This document shows positions 1 to 8,063 of a stretch of 27,590 bases of DNA, piece after piece. The position numbers and the translations under genes were made by a program. This stretch comes from an uncultured Clostridia bacterium (GTDB lineage Bacteria; Bacillota; Clostridia; TANB77; CAG-508). Numbering within the stretch: the first letter of the stretch is position 1; every line of letters begins with the position of its first letter. The stretch is from positions 1 to 27,590 of the forward strand of contig CANRFE010000003.1 in the NCBI GenBank assembly GCA_947629805.1, in the 5' to 3' direction. The notes under the pieces were generated by a model. The model was not told where the DNA came from. It was given only the letters and a program-made list of their open reading frames with translations, and ran no database searches.

Positions 1-15
1 AATTTTTTTCACAAA

Positions 16-41
16 AATTCCAGCGATTTCTCACTGGAATT
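16..41 (-). terminator. Terminator of the minus-strand tRNA unit
   Basis: An 8-bp perfect inverted repeat (AATTCCAG / CTGGAATT) with a 10-nt loop is followed on the minus strand by TTTTTGTG. It lies downstream of the minus-strand tRNA at 79-162, so that tRNA appears to have its own terminated transcript. Confidence 0.6.
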
Positions 42-78
42 CTTGTTTTCGGGTTCCTATTTTAGGACGCCCTCTTAG

Positions 79-162
79 TGGAGGTAATGAGACTTGAACT
101 CACACGGATAAAAATCCACCATCTTGGCAAGACGGCATGTCTACCAATTTCATCATACCTCC
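79..162 (-). tRNA. Class II (Leu-like) tRNA with anticodon GCC
   Basis: Read on the minus strand, a complete cloverleaf forms. The acceptor GGAGGTA/TACCTCC is 7 bp with discriminator A and no encoded CCA. A short D arm carries the loop AAATTGGTAGAC. The anticodon stem is CCGTC/GATGG (one G-U) with the 7-nt loop TTGCCAA, giving anticodon GCC. A 15-nt variable arm forms GGAT/ATCC, and the T arm is GTGAG/CTCAT around TTCAAGT. The long variable arm, D loop and A73 are Leu-like, yet the anticodon is that of glycine. It is transcribed against all phage genes around it and followed by its own terminator. It may be a variant or suppressor tRNA, or a decayed tRNA-Leu; which enzyme charges it cannot be told from sequence. 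Confidence 0.75.
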
Positions 163-221
163 ATACAAAAGGGTATCATAAAAATAAGAAAAAATCAAAT
201 ACTACATTTTAGAGGTGTAGT

Positions 222-425
222 ATGAACGAAAAAGAGATAATAGAAAAATGGATAAGTGGACTAAGTAAAGAACAGTTAGCAAAAATGTATAAAAGGCAAT
301 ACAATCAAAGCATAAGGATAATTAGATCAGAAGTAAGAAACAGACATAGTGGAAGATTTATAACAAGTTATGAAGCATTAAGGTATGTTGAACAAACAAT
401 ATACAGATATTTGAAAAGGAAGTGA
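222..425 (+). CDS. Small phage protein of unknown function
   Basis: This is a 67-residue basic, mostly helical protein. AGAGGTG lies 5 nt before the ATG, a good ribosome site. I recognise no family. It is the first plus-strand gene after the tRNA unit and is closely followed by two more small genes and a late-regulator-like gene, so it probably belongs to the end of the prophage middle operon. No membrane segment or metal-binding motif is visible. Confidence 0.6.
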   Translation: MNEKEIIEKWISGLSKEQLAKMYKRQYNQSIRIIRSEVRNRHSGRFITSYEALRYVEQTIYRYLKRK

Positions 426-433
426 AGGAACAT

Positions 434-661
434 ATGATAACAATAATAGGAAAATGTGATTTATGCAATAGGAATACAACAGATTTAAATAGTATTATAT
501 TATATAAAAAACATTTTGATTATTGTCAAAAATGCGAAAAAAAAGCTGAAGAAATAAAAAACAAGTTTAAAGATGACATCCAAGAAGAATACTTGTGGTT
601 TGAAAGAAATTTAGAAAGAATAGAAAAAAACTTTTACAAAAAAATAATAGATCAAAAATAG
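434..661 (+). CDS. Small zinc-ribbon-like phage protein
   Basis: About 75 residues with two CxxC pairs, CDLC near residue 8 and CQKC near residue 31, a probable zinc-binding knuckle. A charged helical C-terminal half follows. The ATG at 434 is preferred over the upstream GTG at 422 because GAAGG sits 5 nt before it. The upstream gene ends at 425 and the next begins 9 nt after this stop, so the three look cotranscribed. The function is unknown; small Cys-rich proteins of this type are frequent in phages of Gram-positive bacteria. Confidence 0.6.
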   Translation: MITIIGKCDLCNRNTTDLNSIILYKKHFDYCQKCEKKAEEIKNKFKDDIQEEYLWFERNLERIEKNFYKKIIDQK

Positions 662-670
662 GAGGTACAT

Positions 671-1150
671 ATGAATAAACAAGAACTGGTTGAATTATTA
701 AAATCATACAAAGAAAACAAAGCTAAATTAAATATCAAACTAAAAGAATTAAAATTAGCAAGGATAAAATTAAAATCTTGTGAAGATATAGATACAAGTT
801 TAACTGTAGCTTATGGTATAAATCAAGATATACATAGTAAAAATAAAATCACTAATAAAGTCCTTCAGAAAATAGAAAATAACGATAAAAGGAAACAAGA
901 ATTAAAACAAGAGATAGAAAATTTAGAAGAAATAGTAAAGAATTTAAGAGATAAAGTAGAAGCGGTTGATGATAGATTAGAAGGTTTAAAATTTAAGGAA
1001 AGAAAAATGCTAGAGTCTTATTACATAGAAGGAAATACTTATGAAGATATAGGAAATAGAATTTATTGGGAAATTTATCATCAAACTAGAACAGGAGAAA
1101 CTATAAAAGGAATAATAGATGATGCGATTGAAAAAATTGCAAAATTATAA
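671..1150 (+). CDS. ArpU/RinA-like late transcription regulator
   Basis: A 159-residue protein with a long coiled-coil N-terminal two thirds and a C-terminal helix-turn-helix resembling sigma-70 region 4 (KERKMLESYYIEGNTYEDIG, about residues 112-131). This architecture matches the ArpU/RinA/YqaQ group of phage late-gene activators. The start is supported by GGAGGT before ATG at 671. Its position directly before a promoter-like region and the packaging genes is where such activators normally sit. I infer that it activates the late promoter near 1203 by binding the repeats at 1150-1178. Family assignment rests on size, helix-turn-helix and context. Confidence 0.65.
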   Translation: MNKQELVELLKSYKENKAKLNIKLKELKLARIKLKSCEDIDTSLTVAYGINQDIHSKNKITNKVLQKIENNDKRKQELKQEIENLEEIVKNLRDKVEAVDDRLEGLKFKERKMLESYYIEGNTYEDIGNRIYWEIYHQTRTGETIKGIIDDAIEKIAKL

Positions 1151-1214
1151 AATTCGGTAAAAATTCGGCAAAAATTCTATATTAATTACTGTTTATATAT
1201 AGTATAATAAGAAT
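1150..1214 (+). promoter_or_regulatory. Candidate activator-dependent late promoter
   Basis: Three near-identical units (AAAATTCGG, AAAATTCGG, AAAATTC) spaced about 11 nt, one helical turn, lie at about 1150-1178. A consensus -10 TATAAT is at 1203-1208, and no -35 hexamer is visible at the right spacing. Phased repeats replacing a -35 suggest an activator-dependent promoter, plausibly served by the ArpU-like gene just upstream. Confidence 0.45.
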
Positions 1215-1223
1215 AGTAAAAAA

Positions 1224-1322
1224 GTCGCAACTGGAGAAAAACCAGTTCACAGTTCAAGCGACAAGGTCCATTCTTTAGTATTTATAAGCTAGTTATAGAT
1301 TTATTTTATAGCTAGTTTTTTA
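1224..1322 (+). ncRNA. Leader RNA element 1 with terminator hairpin
   Basis: GTCGC (1224-1228) pairs with GCGAC (1258-1262), enclosing the hairpin AACTGG-AGAAAAA-CCAGTT. Downstream, AGCTAGTTATAG pairs with TTATAGCTAGTT (about 1288-1317), followed by TTTTTTATT, which looks like an intrinsic terminator. A structured element then a terminator just after a promoter is the arrangement of an attenuator. The ligand or factor is unknown. Confidence 0.4.
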
Positions 1323-1565
1323 TTATGTAATTAACAAATGCTAGGTAATGTTAATATAAAGTCTATCTCCATATAGACATCTCCTTTTAATTATATAAAT
1401 TACCTTTTGTTGCAATTAGAACTGACCTAGCGAGTTCTGATATAAATATAAGATAGTTATGTAGGATATATCAATACCACGAGGCGTGGACTTCGGTTAG
1501 GTGTGGTGTGAGTATTGTAAACTAACCTGCAATGCTTATATATCTTACATAGTGTCTTATGAGAA
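1323..1565 (+). ncRNA. Leader RNA element 2, long stem with complex head
   Basis: This gene-free stretch is full of pairing. GCTAGG near 1339 matches CCTAGC near 1427 and encloses GTCTAT/ATAGAC. AGAACT/AGTTCT is a further hairpin. Then an imperfect stem of more than 20 bp (1448-1471 with 1538-1560) carries a head at 1472-1537. The head contains CAATAC/GTATTG, CACG-AGG-CGTG, a UUCG loop, and GGTTAG (1495-1500) complementary to CTAACC (1522-1527), which would be a pseudoknot. I do not recognise the family. Confidence 0.45.
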
Positions 1566-1589
1566 TAGATAAGAGAGAAGGAAATATAG

Positions 1590-1841
1590 GTGTGTGAATT
1601 ATGCGAGCATCATAAAATAATTTTAACAAGAGAATGGAAGAAAACAGCTGGCTATGAACCTGAAAGAAATAATAATAGTTATAATGAATGGGTAAATCCA
1701 AAATCCTTTGAGCAATTAGAAATGTTTATTTTAAAAGGTGAAAATGATGAAAAAGCAGGACTTATGATAAATACAATAAATGGTGCGAGATACATAGATA
1801 TAAATTATTGCCCAATGTGTGGGAGAAAGTTAGGTGAATAG
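1590..1841 (+). CDS. Small zinc-finger phage protein
   Basis: About 83 residues starting at GTG 1590, with AAGGA upstream. An N-terminal CELC and a C-terminal CPMCGRKL (about residues 74-81) form a four-cysteine zinc site of a kind frequent in small phage proteins. It is the first gene after the structured leader and heads the late operon. The stop at 1839-1841 is within a few bases of the next start. No enzymatic motif is visible and the function is unknown. Confidence 0.6.
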   Translation: MCELCEHHKIILTREWKKTAGYEPERNNNSYNEWVNPKSFEQLEMFILKGENDEKAGLMINTINGARYIDINYCPMCGRKLGE

Positions 1842-1842
1842 T

Positions 1843-2025
1843 ATGGTAGAAATAAATCAAAATGTTGATGGAATAACAATTAAATCTGACAATATTGATA
1901 ATATGCACGAACTAATGAAAGAAATCAAAGAAAAAACAAAAATGTTAATAGATAAATACAATGTAGAATATGTAGATTTATATATAAATGATAAAAAAGA
2001 TGTGTATGTAGAAGTAAGAATGTAG
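1843..2025 (+). CDS. Small acidic phage protein
   Basis: About 60 residues. ATG at 1843 is chosen over GTG at 1834 because AGGTG lies 5 nt upstream of it, and the next gene repeats exactly the same junction pattern. The protein has an alternating beta/alpha look with a C-terminal strand rich in acidic and aromatic residues. I recognise no family. It is tightly packed between two other small genes. Confidence 0.55.
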   Translation: MVEINQNVDGITIKSDNIDNMHELMKEIKEKTKMLIDKYNVEYVDLYINDKKDVYVEVRM

Positions 2026-2034
2026 GTGGATAGT

Positions 2035-2346
2035 ATGAAATATAGCAACTTTGATGAATATCCTCATAAAATTTATGCAACAGCATTTTTAGTAAATGGA
2101 GAATTAGCAGATTATAAAATATGCAACCATAAAAGAAATTGGGACGAAAGAACATTTAGAGGGGCTTCTTGGGAAGGTGAAGTATGGCAACACGGATTTA
2201 TAGACAAAGATTGGGCTTTAACTTGTGAATATAAAGAAATAATAGTTAATAATGATGATGAGCATAATGAAGGTTTTGATATATTAAAAGATTGGCTATT
2301 TGATAATTTTAAATTATATAAAAAGGCTAACTTGATAAAGGAGTAA
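2035..2346 (+). CDS. Phage protein of unknown function
   Basis: About 103 residues, rich in Trp and acidic residues in the C-terminal half. ATG at 2035 has AGGTGG 5 nt upstream; the in-frame GTG at 2026 lies within that ribosome site and is less likely. No domain is recognised. It forms part of the run of small genes between the leader RNA and the HNH endonuclease gene. Confidence 0.55.
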   Translation: MKYSNFDEYPHKIYATAFLVNGELADYKICNHKRNWDERTFRGASWEGEVWQHGFIDKDWALTCEYKEIIVNNDDEHNEGFDILKDWLFDNFKLYKKANLIKE

Positions 2347-2385
2347 TGTTATAGGCAAGATTATAAAAAGAAAGGGATAAAGCCT

Positions 2386-2613
2386 ATGAAAACAAAAGAA
2401 TCTATATATGATACATATCAAAGATTAATATGTTCCAAATGTAAAAATAAAAATAGCAAATTAAATTTATGTGATATTAGAAGAAAAATAGATGGGACTT
2501 TATGTTGTTGCTATTATGAAAGAGAAAGTAAAGTAGAAGGTTATAAAGACAAAAAGAGAATGTCAATTACAGCAAGAAGAAACAAACCCATTATGAAAGG
2601 AATTGATAAGTAA
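2386..2613 (+). CDS. Small Cys-rich phage protein
   Basis: 75 residues with CSKC near residue 16, a cysteine near residue 29 and CCC near residues 41-43, probably metal-binding, followed by a very basic C-terminus. AAAGGGA lies upstream of the ATG. The stop overlaps the start of the next small gene, indicating translational coupling. Function unknown. Confidence 0.55.
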   Translation: MKTKESIYDTYQRLICSKCKNKNSKLNLCDIRRKIDGTLCCCYYERESKVEGYKDKKRMSITARRNKPIMKGIDK

Positions 2614-2735
2614 TGAAAAAATGGACTAAACAAACTGCAGAAGAATACATAAAGAAAGCAAAAGAAAAAGGTTTAACATATTGGAGTGCTAAAGATTATT
2701 TAAAACATCATAAGACTATGAGTTCGATCATATAA
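2613..2735 (+). CDS. Small hypothetical phage protein (40 aa)
   Basis: A short ORF (MKKWTKQTAEEYIKKAKEKG then a Trp/Tyr-containing helix) whose ATG overlaps the stop of the upstream gene (TAATG). Composition and codon use match the neighbours. It is very basic and helical, perhaps nucleic-acid-binding. The overlap is the main support for it being a real gene; no homology is recognised. Confidence 0.45.
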   Translation: MKKWTKQTAEEYIKKAKEKGLTYWSAKDYLKHHKTMSSII

Positions 2736-2749
2736 AAAAGGAATTATTT

Positions 2750-2833
2750 ATGTTAGTTAAAGCAACAAACAAATATGAAGAATTAAATTTAAATGATAAG
2801 GAGTATGTTATAGACAAAATTATAAAAATGTAA
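2750..2833 (+). CDS. Very small ORF (27 aa), possible gene remnant
   Basis: An ATG at 2750 with AAGGA 7 nt upstream opens a 27-codon frame (MLVKATNKYEELNLNDKEYV then a short helix). It could be a micropeptide or the truncated start of an older gene. Support is only the ribosome site and codon use. Confidence 0.25.
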   Translation: MLVKATNKYEELNLNDKEYVIDKIIKM

Positions 2834-2870
2834 TTGAAGAAGTTATTTAAAAAAGGAATAATAAAAAAGC

Positions 2871-3236
2871 ATGAAGAAGAGAAGGAAAAGAAGAAAATAT
2901 TATAATTGGGTCGAAGAGATAACAAAAGGGAATACTGATAGATTTTATCATTCAACTGACTTTGACATATGGAGAGAAAAAGTTTTAGAAAGAGACAGGT
3001 ATGAATGCCAATTTTTTGCTGGTAAATGGGATGATGGAATACACAAACCTTATACTATAAAGCCAGTATTAGCTAATACAGCACATCATAAGAAATCAAT
3101 AAAAGAAAGACCTGACTTAGCTCTTGATGTAGACAATGGAGTTGCATTGTCATTTGAAGCTCATGAAATTATAGAAGATAGAAAAAGGTTTAGATATAAA
3201 AAGAAAAAGAAGCTAGTAACAAAGGAAAGGTGGTAA
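2871..3236 (+). CDS. HNH endonuclease
   Basis: About 121 residues with a very basic N-terminus. The core has a WREKVLERDRYECQ helix/strand, the AHHKK motif (His-His near residues 76-77), and DVDNGVALSFEAHE with the conserved Asn and final His. This is the HNH fold of the small endonucleases found next to terminase genes in many cos-type siphoviruses, where they assist DNA packaging by nicking. The CxxC zinc knuckle seen in many HNH proteins is not evident. Only one spacer gene lies between it and the small terminase. The ribosome site is weak and the start is uncertain. Confidence 0.75.
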   Translation: MKKRRKRRKYYNWVEEITKGNTDRFYHSTDFDIWREKVLERDRYECQFFAGKWDDGIHKPYTIKPVLANTAHHKKSIKERPDLALDVDNGVALSFEAHEIIEDRKRFRYKKKKKLVTKERW

Positions 3237-3237
3237 T

Positions 3238-3729
3238 ATGAATCTAAAACATTTAATGCAAGCATATAACTTTAATAATATAGAAGCGGAGATAGAAAGA
3301 GAAGTAAACGAACAAGAAGAAAGAGCAAGAGTAGTAAAGTTTAATGAAGATATACATGCATCATGCTTATTAGATAAAGATGATACAGTAATAGCAATGA
3401 ACATATTTATAAATGGTATAACAAGTAATAACAAAACAATAAATAACCAGCTAAAGCATATAATCCAAGCTCTAATAGTTATTCAAAAGACAATAGAGTT
3501 ATTAGGTAACACAAAGAAAGAAGAAGCCAACAGTATATTAAATCAATTAGAAATGTTTAGTGGACAGTTAAAGAAAAAAGCTGTCCGATTCTTAGATTAT
3601 ATATACAAGATAGAATCAATTGATGGTATGTTGATGTTCTCAATAGTATATGATGAGCTAGAAGAAAAAGAAATAAAAAAGAATAATAATAAATCTAAAA
3701 AAGATAAAAAAGAAGCGGTGCTAATATAA
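3238..3729 (+). CDS. Phage protein between HNH and terminase, unknown
   Basis: 163 residues, largely helical with heptad-like stretches and a Lys/Asn-rich C-terminal tail. GGAAAGGTGG precedes the ATG. It starts 2 nt after the HNH stop. I recognise no family. Location between HNH and small terminase suggests a packaging accessory or regulatory role, but this is inference only. The roughly 120 nt after it contains no gene and leads to the small terminase ribosome site. Confidence 0.55.
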   Translation: MNLKHLMQAYNFNNIEAEIEREVNEQEERARVVKFNEDIHASCLLDKDDTVIAMNIFINGITSNNKTINNQLKHIIQALIVIQKTIELLGNTKKEEANSILNQLEMFSGQLKKKAVRFLDYIYKIESIDGMLMFSIVYDELEEKEIKKNNNKSKKDKKEAVLI

Positions 3730-3848
3730 AAAATAAAAAAGAAAGCCCCCCATTAAATCTGAAAAAGTTTTTTGGCTTAAAGGGAGCGGGTGTGGGCTCA
3801 CAACTGTTCAAATTTTTTCAATCTTTCGCGTGTAAAGGGGGTGTTAAT

Positions 3849-4292
3849 TTGGCAATTAAAAAAAATACGTCAAAAGCTGCAAATAAAAAGGAAAAACAAT
3901 TAGAAGAAACGGTAAATACATTGGAAGAAAAAATAAGACAAATAGAAAACGCAAAGCAATTAGAAGAAAGAATACAAGAAAAAAAAGAATCAATAAAAGA
4001 TGCACTTCAAAACCAACTTATCTCACAAAATAAATTTGGACAGCAATTTGAGGACATGGTTAATGATTATCTATATCTTGTTGAATTAAAGGAAAGATTA
4101 CAAAATGATATAGACATAAATGGAATTAGATACAAAACTATTGGAGGAAATGGTTTTATGTCATATAAACCGAATGAAAGTTGTGAAAGGTTACTAAAAA
4201 CAAACGCACAAATGTTAACAATTCTAGAGAAACTAAATTTAAAAGCTCCTGAGGAAAAGCCAGAAGAAGGTGAAGGAGATGATTTGTTGTAA
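3849..4292 (+). CDS. terS: Terminase small subunit, P27 family
   Basis: About 147 residues from TTG 3849. The long coiled coil after the start, the central LISQNKFGQQFEDMVNDYLY segment and the later NESCERLLKTNAQMLTILEKLNLKAPEE are typical of P27-type small terminases, which recognise phage DNA and load the large subunit. The TTG start is preferred because AAGGGGGTG lies just upstream; the open frame runs back to a GTG at 3792 without a ribosome site. The 3' end overlaps the large-subunit start, as expected for a coupled pair. Confidence 0.75.
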   Translation: MAIKKNTSKAANKKEKQLEETVNTLEEKIRQIENAKQLEERIQEKKESIKDALQNQLISQNKFGQQFEDMVNDYLYLVELKERLQNDIDINGIRYKTIGGNGFMSYKPNESCERLLKTNAQMLTILEKLNLKAPEEKPEEGEGDDLL

Positions 4293-5991
4293 AGAAATAG
4301 ACGAATATATAAGATTTGTAGAAAAAAACCCAAATGAAACTGACGATGAAATAAAGTTACTAATTAAAAATATTGTTAAACCTACATTATCGAGAGATGA
4401 TGTTTTTTTTGATGAGGAAACATTTAATAAGGCAATCAAATATTGTGAAAAATGGTACTATAAATTATTCCCATATCAGAAATTTGCATATGCACTATTT
4501 TTTATGTATGACAAAAATAATCCTGATATAGTGATTTTTCCTGATATATTAATTGTGATGGCAAGAGGAAATGGAAAAGACGGAATGATAATGCCATTAG
4601 CAAACTTTTTACAGACACATTATTATGGTGTTAAAAATTACAATATTGATATTGTTGCTACATCAGAAGAACAAGCATTAAATTCATTTAAAGTTGTTTA
4701 CAATATGCTAGAGTCTAATAAAGATATTATGAAAAAATATTTTTATTGGAATAAAACCGAAGTAATAAACAAGATAACTCATTCTATATTAAGATATAAC
4801 ACAGCAAATGCAAAGACCAAAGACGGAAAACAAAGTGGAATGATAATATTTAATGAATTACATGCATACGAAGATTACAAACAAATAAATGTATATAGTT
4901 CAGGCTTAGGAAAAATAAAACACGCAAGAACAGTTACAATAACAACAAATGGAACTATTAGAGATGGACCTCTAGATGAAAAATTATCCTCATCGAAGTC
5001 AGTATTGAATGGAGAAGATAATTTTCTTGGATTACTACCAATTATTTATAAAATTAAAGACTTAAAAACAGTAGATATTCCGATGAAAAAGTTTTTAAAA
5101 ACTAAAAATAAGGAAGATATAGACATAACAGTTTGGTGTCAGGCAAACCCAAGTTTAAGATATATGCCAGTTTTAATGAATGAAGTTATCAGAGATTATC
5201 TAAAAATGCAAAAACAGAAATCTTATAGAGCGGAATTTTATTCAAAAAGAATGAACTTACCACAACAAGACGAAGAACAGGCAGTAGCTGAATGGGATTT
5301 AATAGAAAAGGCCTCATATAGTGATGTTGAAAATAAAGTGCCTAGAGAAACAGGGAAGATAGGAGGAAGATCTGCTATTGTCGGAATAGATTTTGCATCT
5401 TTAAGAGATTTTGCAACAGCAGGTTTTTTATTTAAGATTGATGAAGAATATATATGGAGATGTAAAACATGGATTTGTAGCAAAAATAAATTCTTTAAAG
5501 ATATTAAATTTCCATTTCAAAATATTGGACAAGAAGGATACCAAGATTTTGAAGTAACATTAAAAGAAAGTATTGACGCAAGAGAAATAATTGCATGGGT
5601 TGTATCAAAAATGTCAAAATACAATGTAAAAAAAATTGTACTAGATAATTTTAGATTCACATTCTTAAAACAAGTGTTTGAAGAATATGGAATTGAAGTA
5701 GAAACAAAACAAAATCCACAAGGATTAGTAAGAATGATACGTTATCCAGCAAGTATCGCAGCTATAGTTGCACCACGAATAGAAGTAGCGTTTGCAGAAG
5801 GAAATATCAATATTGGAGACAGTGCAATTATGAGATGGGCAATAAACAATACAAGTATAAAAGACAAGAAAGATGGTAATAAATCTTATGAGAAAATAGA
5901 GCCTAAATTAAGAAAAAATGACCCGTTTATGGCTTTTGTAGCAGCAATGAGTGTTCAAGAGCTATTAGATGAAGTAGTTATATATGTTTAA
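4279..5991 (+). CDS. terL: Terminase large subunit
   Basis: About 570 residues; the motor ATPase and nuclease that packages DNA into the prohead. The Walker A-like motif ARGNGKD lies near residues 95-101 and Walker B MIIFNELHAYED near 188-199 with catalytic Glu. The C-terminal RNase-H-like nuclease shows VGIDFASLRD (first Asp, about 370), VLDNFRF (second Asp) and RKNDPFMAF (third Asp near 550). ATG 4279 has AGGTG 6 nt upstream and overlaps terS. The portal gene follows immediately. Length and motif order fit the family that pairs with P27-type small subunits. Confidence 0.92.
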   Translation: MICCKEIDEYIRFVEKNPNETDDEIKLLIKNIVKPTLSRDDVFFDEETFNKAIKYCEKWYYKLFPYQKFAYALFFMYDKNNPDIVIFPDILIVMARGNGKDGMIMPLANFLQTHYYGVKNYNIDIVATSEEQALNSFKVVYNMLESNKDIMKKYFYWNKTEVINKITHSILRYNTANAKTKDGKQSGMIIFNELHAYEDYKQINVYSSGLGKIKHARTVTITTNGTIRDGPLDEKLSSSKSVLNGEDNFLGLLPIIYKIKDLKTVDIPMKKFLKTKNKEDIDITVWCQANPSLRYMPVLMNEVIRDYLKMQKQKSYRAEFYSKRMNLPQQDEEQAVAEWDLIEKASYSDVENKVPRETGKIGGRSAIVGIDFASLRDFATAGFLFKIDEEYIWRCKTWICSKNKFFKDIKFPFQNIGQEGYQDFEVTLKESIDAREIIAWVVSKMSKYNVKKIVLDNFRFTFLKQVFEEYGIEVETKQNPQGLVRMIRYPASIAAIVAPRIEVAFAEGNINIGDSAIMRWAINNTSIKDKKDGNKSYEKIEPKLRKNDPFMAFVAAMSVQELLDEVVIYV

Positions 5992-6004
5992 AGGGAGGAG
6001 AAAC

Positions 6005-7189
6005 ATGCTATTTTTTACAAATAAAAAACAAGATGCAGATAATTTTTTTGATATATTGCTAAATAAAACCAATAAAACAGATTGTATTTACACTATTGCA
6101 GAAGCTCACGCAATAGATTTGATAGCAAAAACCATAGCAAAATGTGAACTGCAAGTATTTAGTAAAAATTTAAAAAGTAAAAAGATAGAAAAAACAAAAG
6201 ATGAAATATATTGGGCTTTAAATATACAACCTAATTACTACGAAAATGGCACAAGTTTTATATACAAATTAGTGGTTAAATTATTAACTAAGAAAAAAGC
6301 ATTAGTGCTGATACATAAGGATATGAGAGGCAACCCTATATTATATATTGCTGATGATTTTGTGGTAAGTGATAGTTTACTATATGGAAAAGTATTTTCA
6401 AATGTAATAATAAGTGATGATGAAGGAAATTCACTAGACATGATAAAACGATATGATTTATCAAACTCAATATACTTTTCTATTATGAATGATAATTTTA
6501 AAAAGGCATCAGACAATTTTAAGGCAAATATGTCAAAACTTCTAGATACTGCAATTAAAAGTTATAAACGAAGTAATACAGCTAAATGGAGATTAAAAAA
6601 TCCAGGAGGGCAACCTAAAATAAGAGATGCAGAAACTGGAGAAGAAATTGACTATAGTACATACAAGGAAAAACTAACAAATGGGCTTATAAGTGAAGAT
6701 GAAGCAATTATATTATTATCGCAATTATTTGATTTAGAAAACTTAAATAAAGATATAGGAAATAAAGATTTAGGCGATATAGATAAAGGAATAAAACAGA
6801 TAACAGACACAGTTGCAAGAAACTGGAACATTCCTCTTGACATATATTACGGTAGTAAAACAGAAAAATCAACAGGAACAAATGACTTTATAACTTTTGC
6901 AGTAGATATGTATTTTAAATTATTGGAAGATGGATTTAATATAGGATTAGTAGGTCAAAGAGATTATTTGCAAGGTGAATATATAAAATTTAATAAACAC
7001 AACATAACACATAGAGATATATTAGATTCTACAACAGGAATGGACAAACTTATGTCTAACGGTTTTAGTAGAAACGAAATAAATGAGTTATTAGAATTAC
7101 CAAAAATAGATGAAACATGGGCTGATAAGCACTATGTTACTAAGAATTACTCAAATGTGGAAGGAGGTGTAGAAGATAATGGAGAATAA
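6005..7189 (+). CDS. Portal protein, HK97 family
   Basis: About 394 residues. It forms the dodecameric vertex ring through which DNA enters and to which the neck attaches. Features include the early IAEAHAIDLIAKTIAKCEL helix and YWALNIQPNYYENGTSFIYK, with a mid-protein NIPLDIYYG stretch followed by a helix, as in HK97-type portals. ATG 6005 has GGGAGGAG at optimal spacing and is better than the frame-open start at 5984, which overlaps terL. It is followed by the ClpP-like protease, the standard order portal-protease-capsid. Confidence 0.85.
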   Translation: MLFFTNKKQDADNFFDILLNKTNKTDCIYTIAEAHAIDLIAKTIAKCELQVFSKNLKSKKIEKTKDEIYWALNIQPNYYENGTSFIYKLVVKLLTKKKALVLIHKDMRGNPILYIADDFVVSDSLLYGKVFSNVIISDDEGNSLDMIKRYDLSNSIYFSIMNDNFKKASDNFKANMSKLLDTAIKSYKRSNTAKWRLKNPGGQPKIRDAETGEEIDYSTYKEKLTNGLISEDEAIILLSQLFDLENLNKDIGNKDLGDIDKGIKQITDTVARNWNIPLDIYYGSKTEKSTGTNDFITFAVDMYFKLLEDGFNIGLVGQRDYLQGEYIKFNKHNITHRDILDSTTGMDKLMSNGFSRNEINELLELPKIDETWADKHYVTKNYSNVEGGVEDNGE

Positions 7190-8045
7190 TTACCTCAACT
7201 TCAACAAGGTTAATGAAAATGAAACAGAACTATACATATACGGTCCTGTTGAAGAAAAGACATGGATTGATGATTGGTTAGGAACTGGAGATAAAAAGAC
7301 GGAAGCCTTTGAATTAAAAGATGCTCTTGCCAGAGTTGATACACCGAATTTAACAGTTAGAATAAACTCATACGGTGGAGACGTAGCGGAAGGTCTTTCT
7401 ATCTACGGTTTACTTTCAACATTTAAAGGACATGTTAAAACAATAGTAGATGGATTTGCGTGTAGTGCTGCATCAGTAATTTTCATGGCAGGAGAAGAAA
7501 GGATAGTACCAGAAAATGGTCTATTAATGATACATAATGCATGGACAGAAGCATGGGGAGATTCAAACAAGATGATAAAAGTTGCAGAGGATTTAGAAAA
7601 AATCACAAGACCGTCTTTAGACATTTATGTTAAGAAAACAAAATTATCAGAAGCAGAAATAAAAGAAAAAATGGATAAAGAAGAATGGATAACATCTCAA
7701 GAAGCATATGAATGGGGCTTCTCTACTTCAAAAGAAAGAGGAGAAAAATATATGCAGGCATTAGAAGCAGACTTTGTACATGGATTAGTCATACAGAACA
7801 AAATGTTACAAAAGCAGATTGAGGAATTGAAGCAAGAAGGAACTATGTTAAAAGAAAAAAACGTATTAAGTAAAGTAGATATAGTTAATATGTTTCAAGA
7901 AGCAATAAAAGAAGCGACAGAACAAACAGTATCTGAAATGAAGGAAGATATGTTTGCAGGCAATGCAAAAGAAGAGCCAGTAGGGCTTTTAAATAATCAA
8001 GAAAAAACAGACTCGTGGGAGTCTTTTTTTAATACAAAAAAATAA
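7179..8045 (+). CDS. ClpP-like prohead protease (S14)
   Basis: 288 residues. The N-terminal ~200 residues are a ClpP-type serine protease: RINSYGGDVAEGLSIYGLL, GFACSAASVIFMAG with nucleophile Ser near residue 96, LLMIHNAW with His near 119, and an Asp near 148 in RPSLDIY. The charged coiled-coil C-terminal ~80 residues may provide the scaffold; no separate scaffold gene is present. It matures the capsid by removing delta domains. AAGGAGGTG precedes the ATG, and the gene overlaps the portal stop. Confidence 0.88.
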   Translation: MENNYLNFNKVNENETELYIYGPVEEKTWIDDWLGTGDKKTEAFELKDALARVDTPNLTVRINSYGGDVAEGLSIYGLLSTFKGHVKTIVDGFACSAASVIFMAGEERIVPENGLLMIHNAWTEAWGDSNKMIKVAEDLEKITRPSLDIYVKKTKLSEAEIKEKMDKEEWITSQEAYEWGFSTSKERGEKYMQALEADFVHGLVIQNKMLQKQIEELKQEGTMLKEKNVLSKVDIVNMFQEAIKEATEQTVSEMKEDMFAGNAKEEPVGLLNNQEKTDSWESFFNTKK

Positions 8046-8063
8046 GAAAGAAGATATTTATTT

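Noticed and set aside
1150..1178. TCGG motifs in the late promoter as recoding sites
   Set aside because: They lie after the stop codon of the regulator gene, outside any reading frame.
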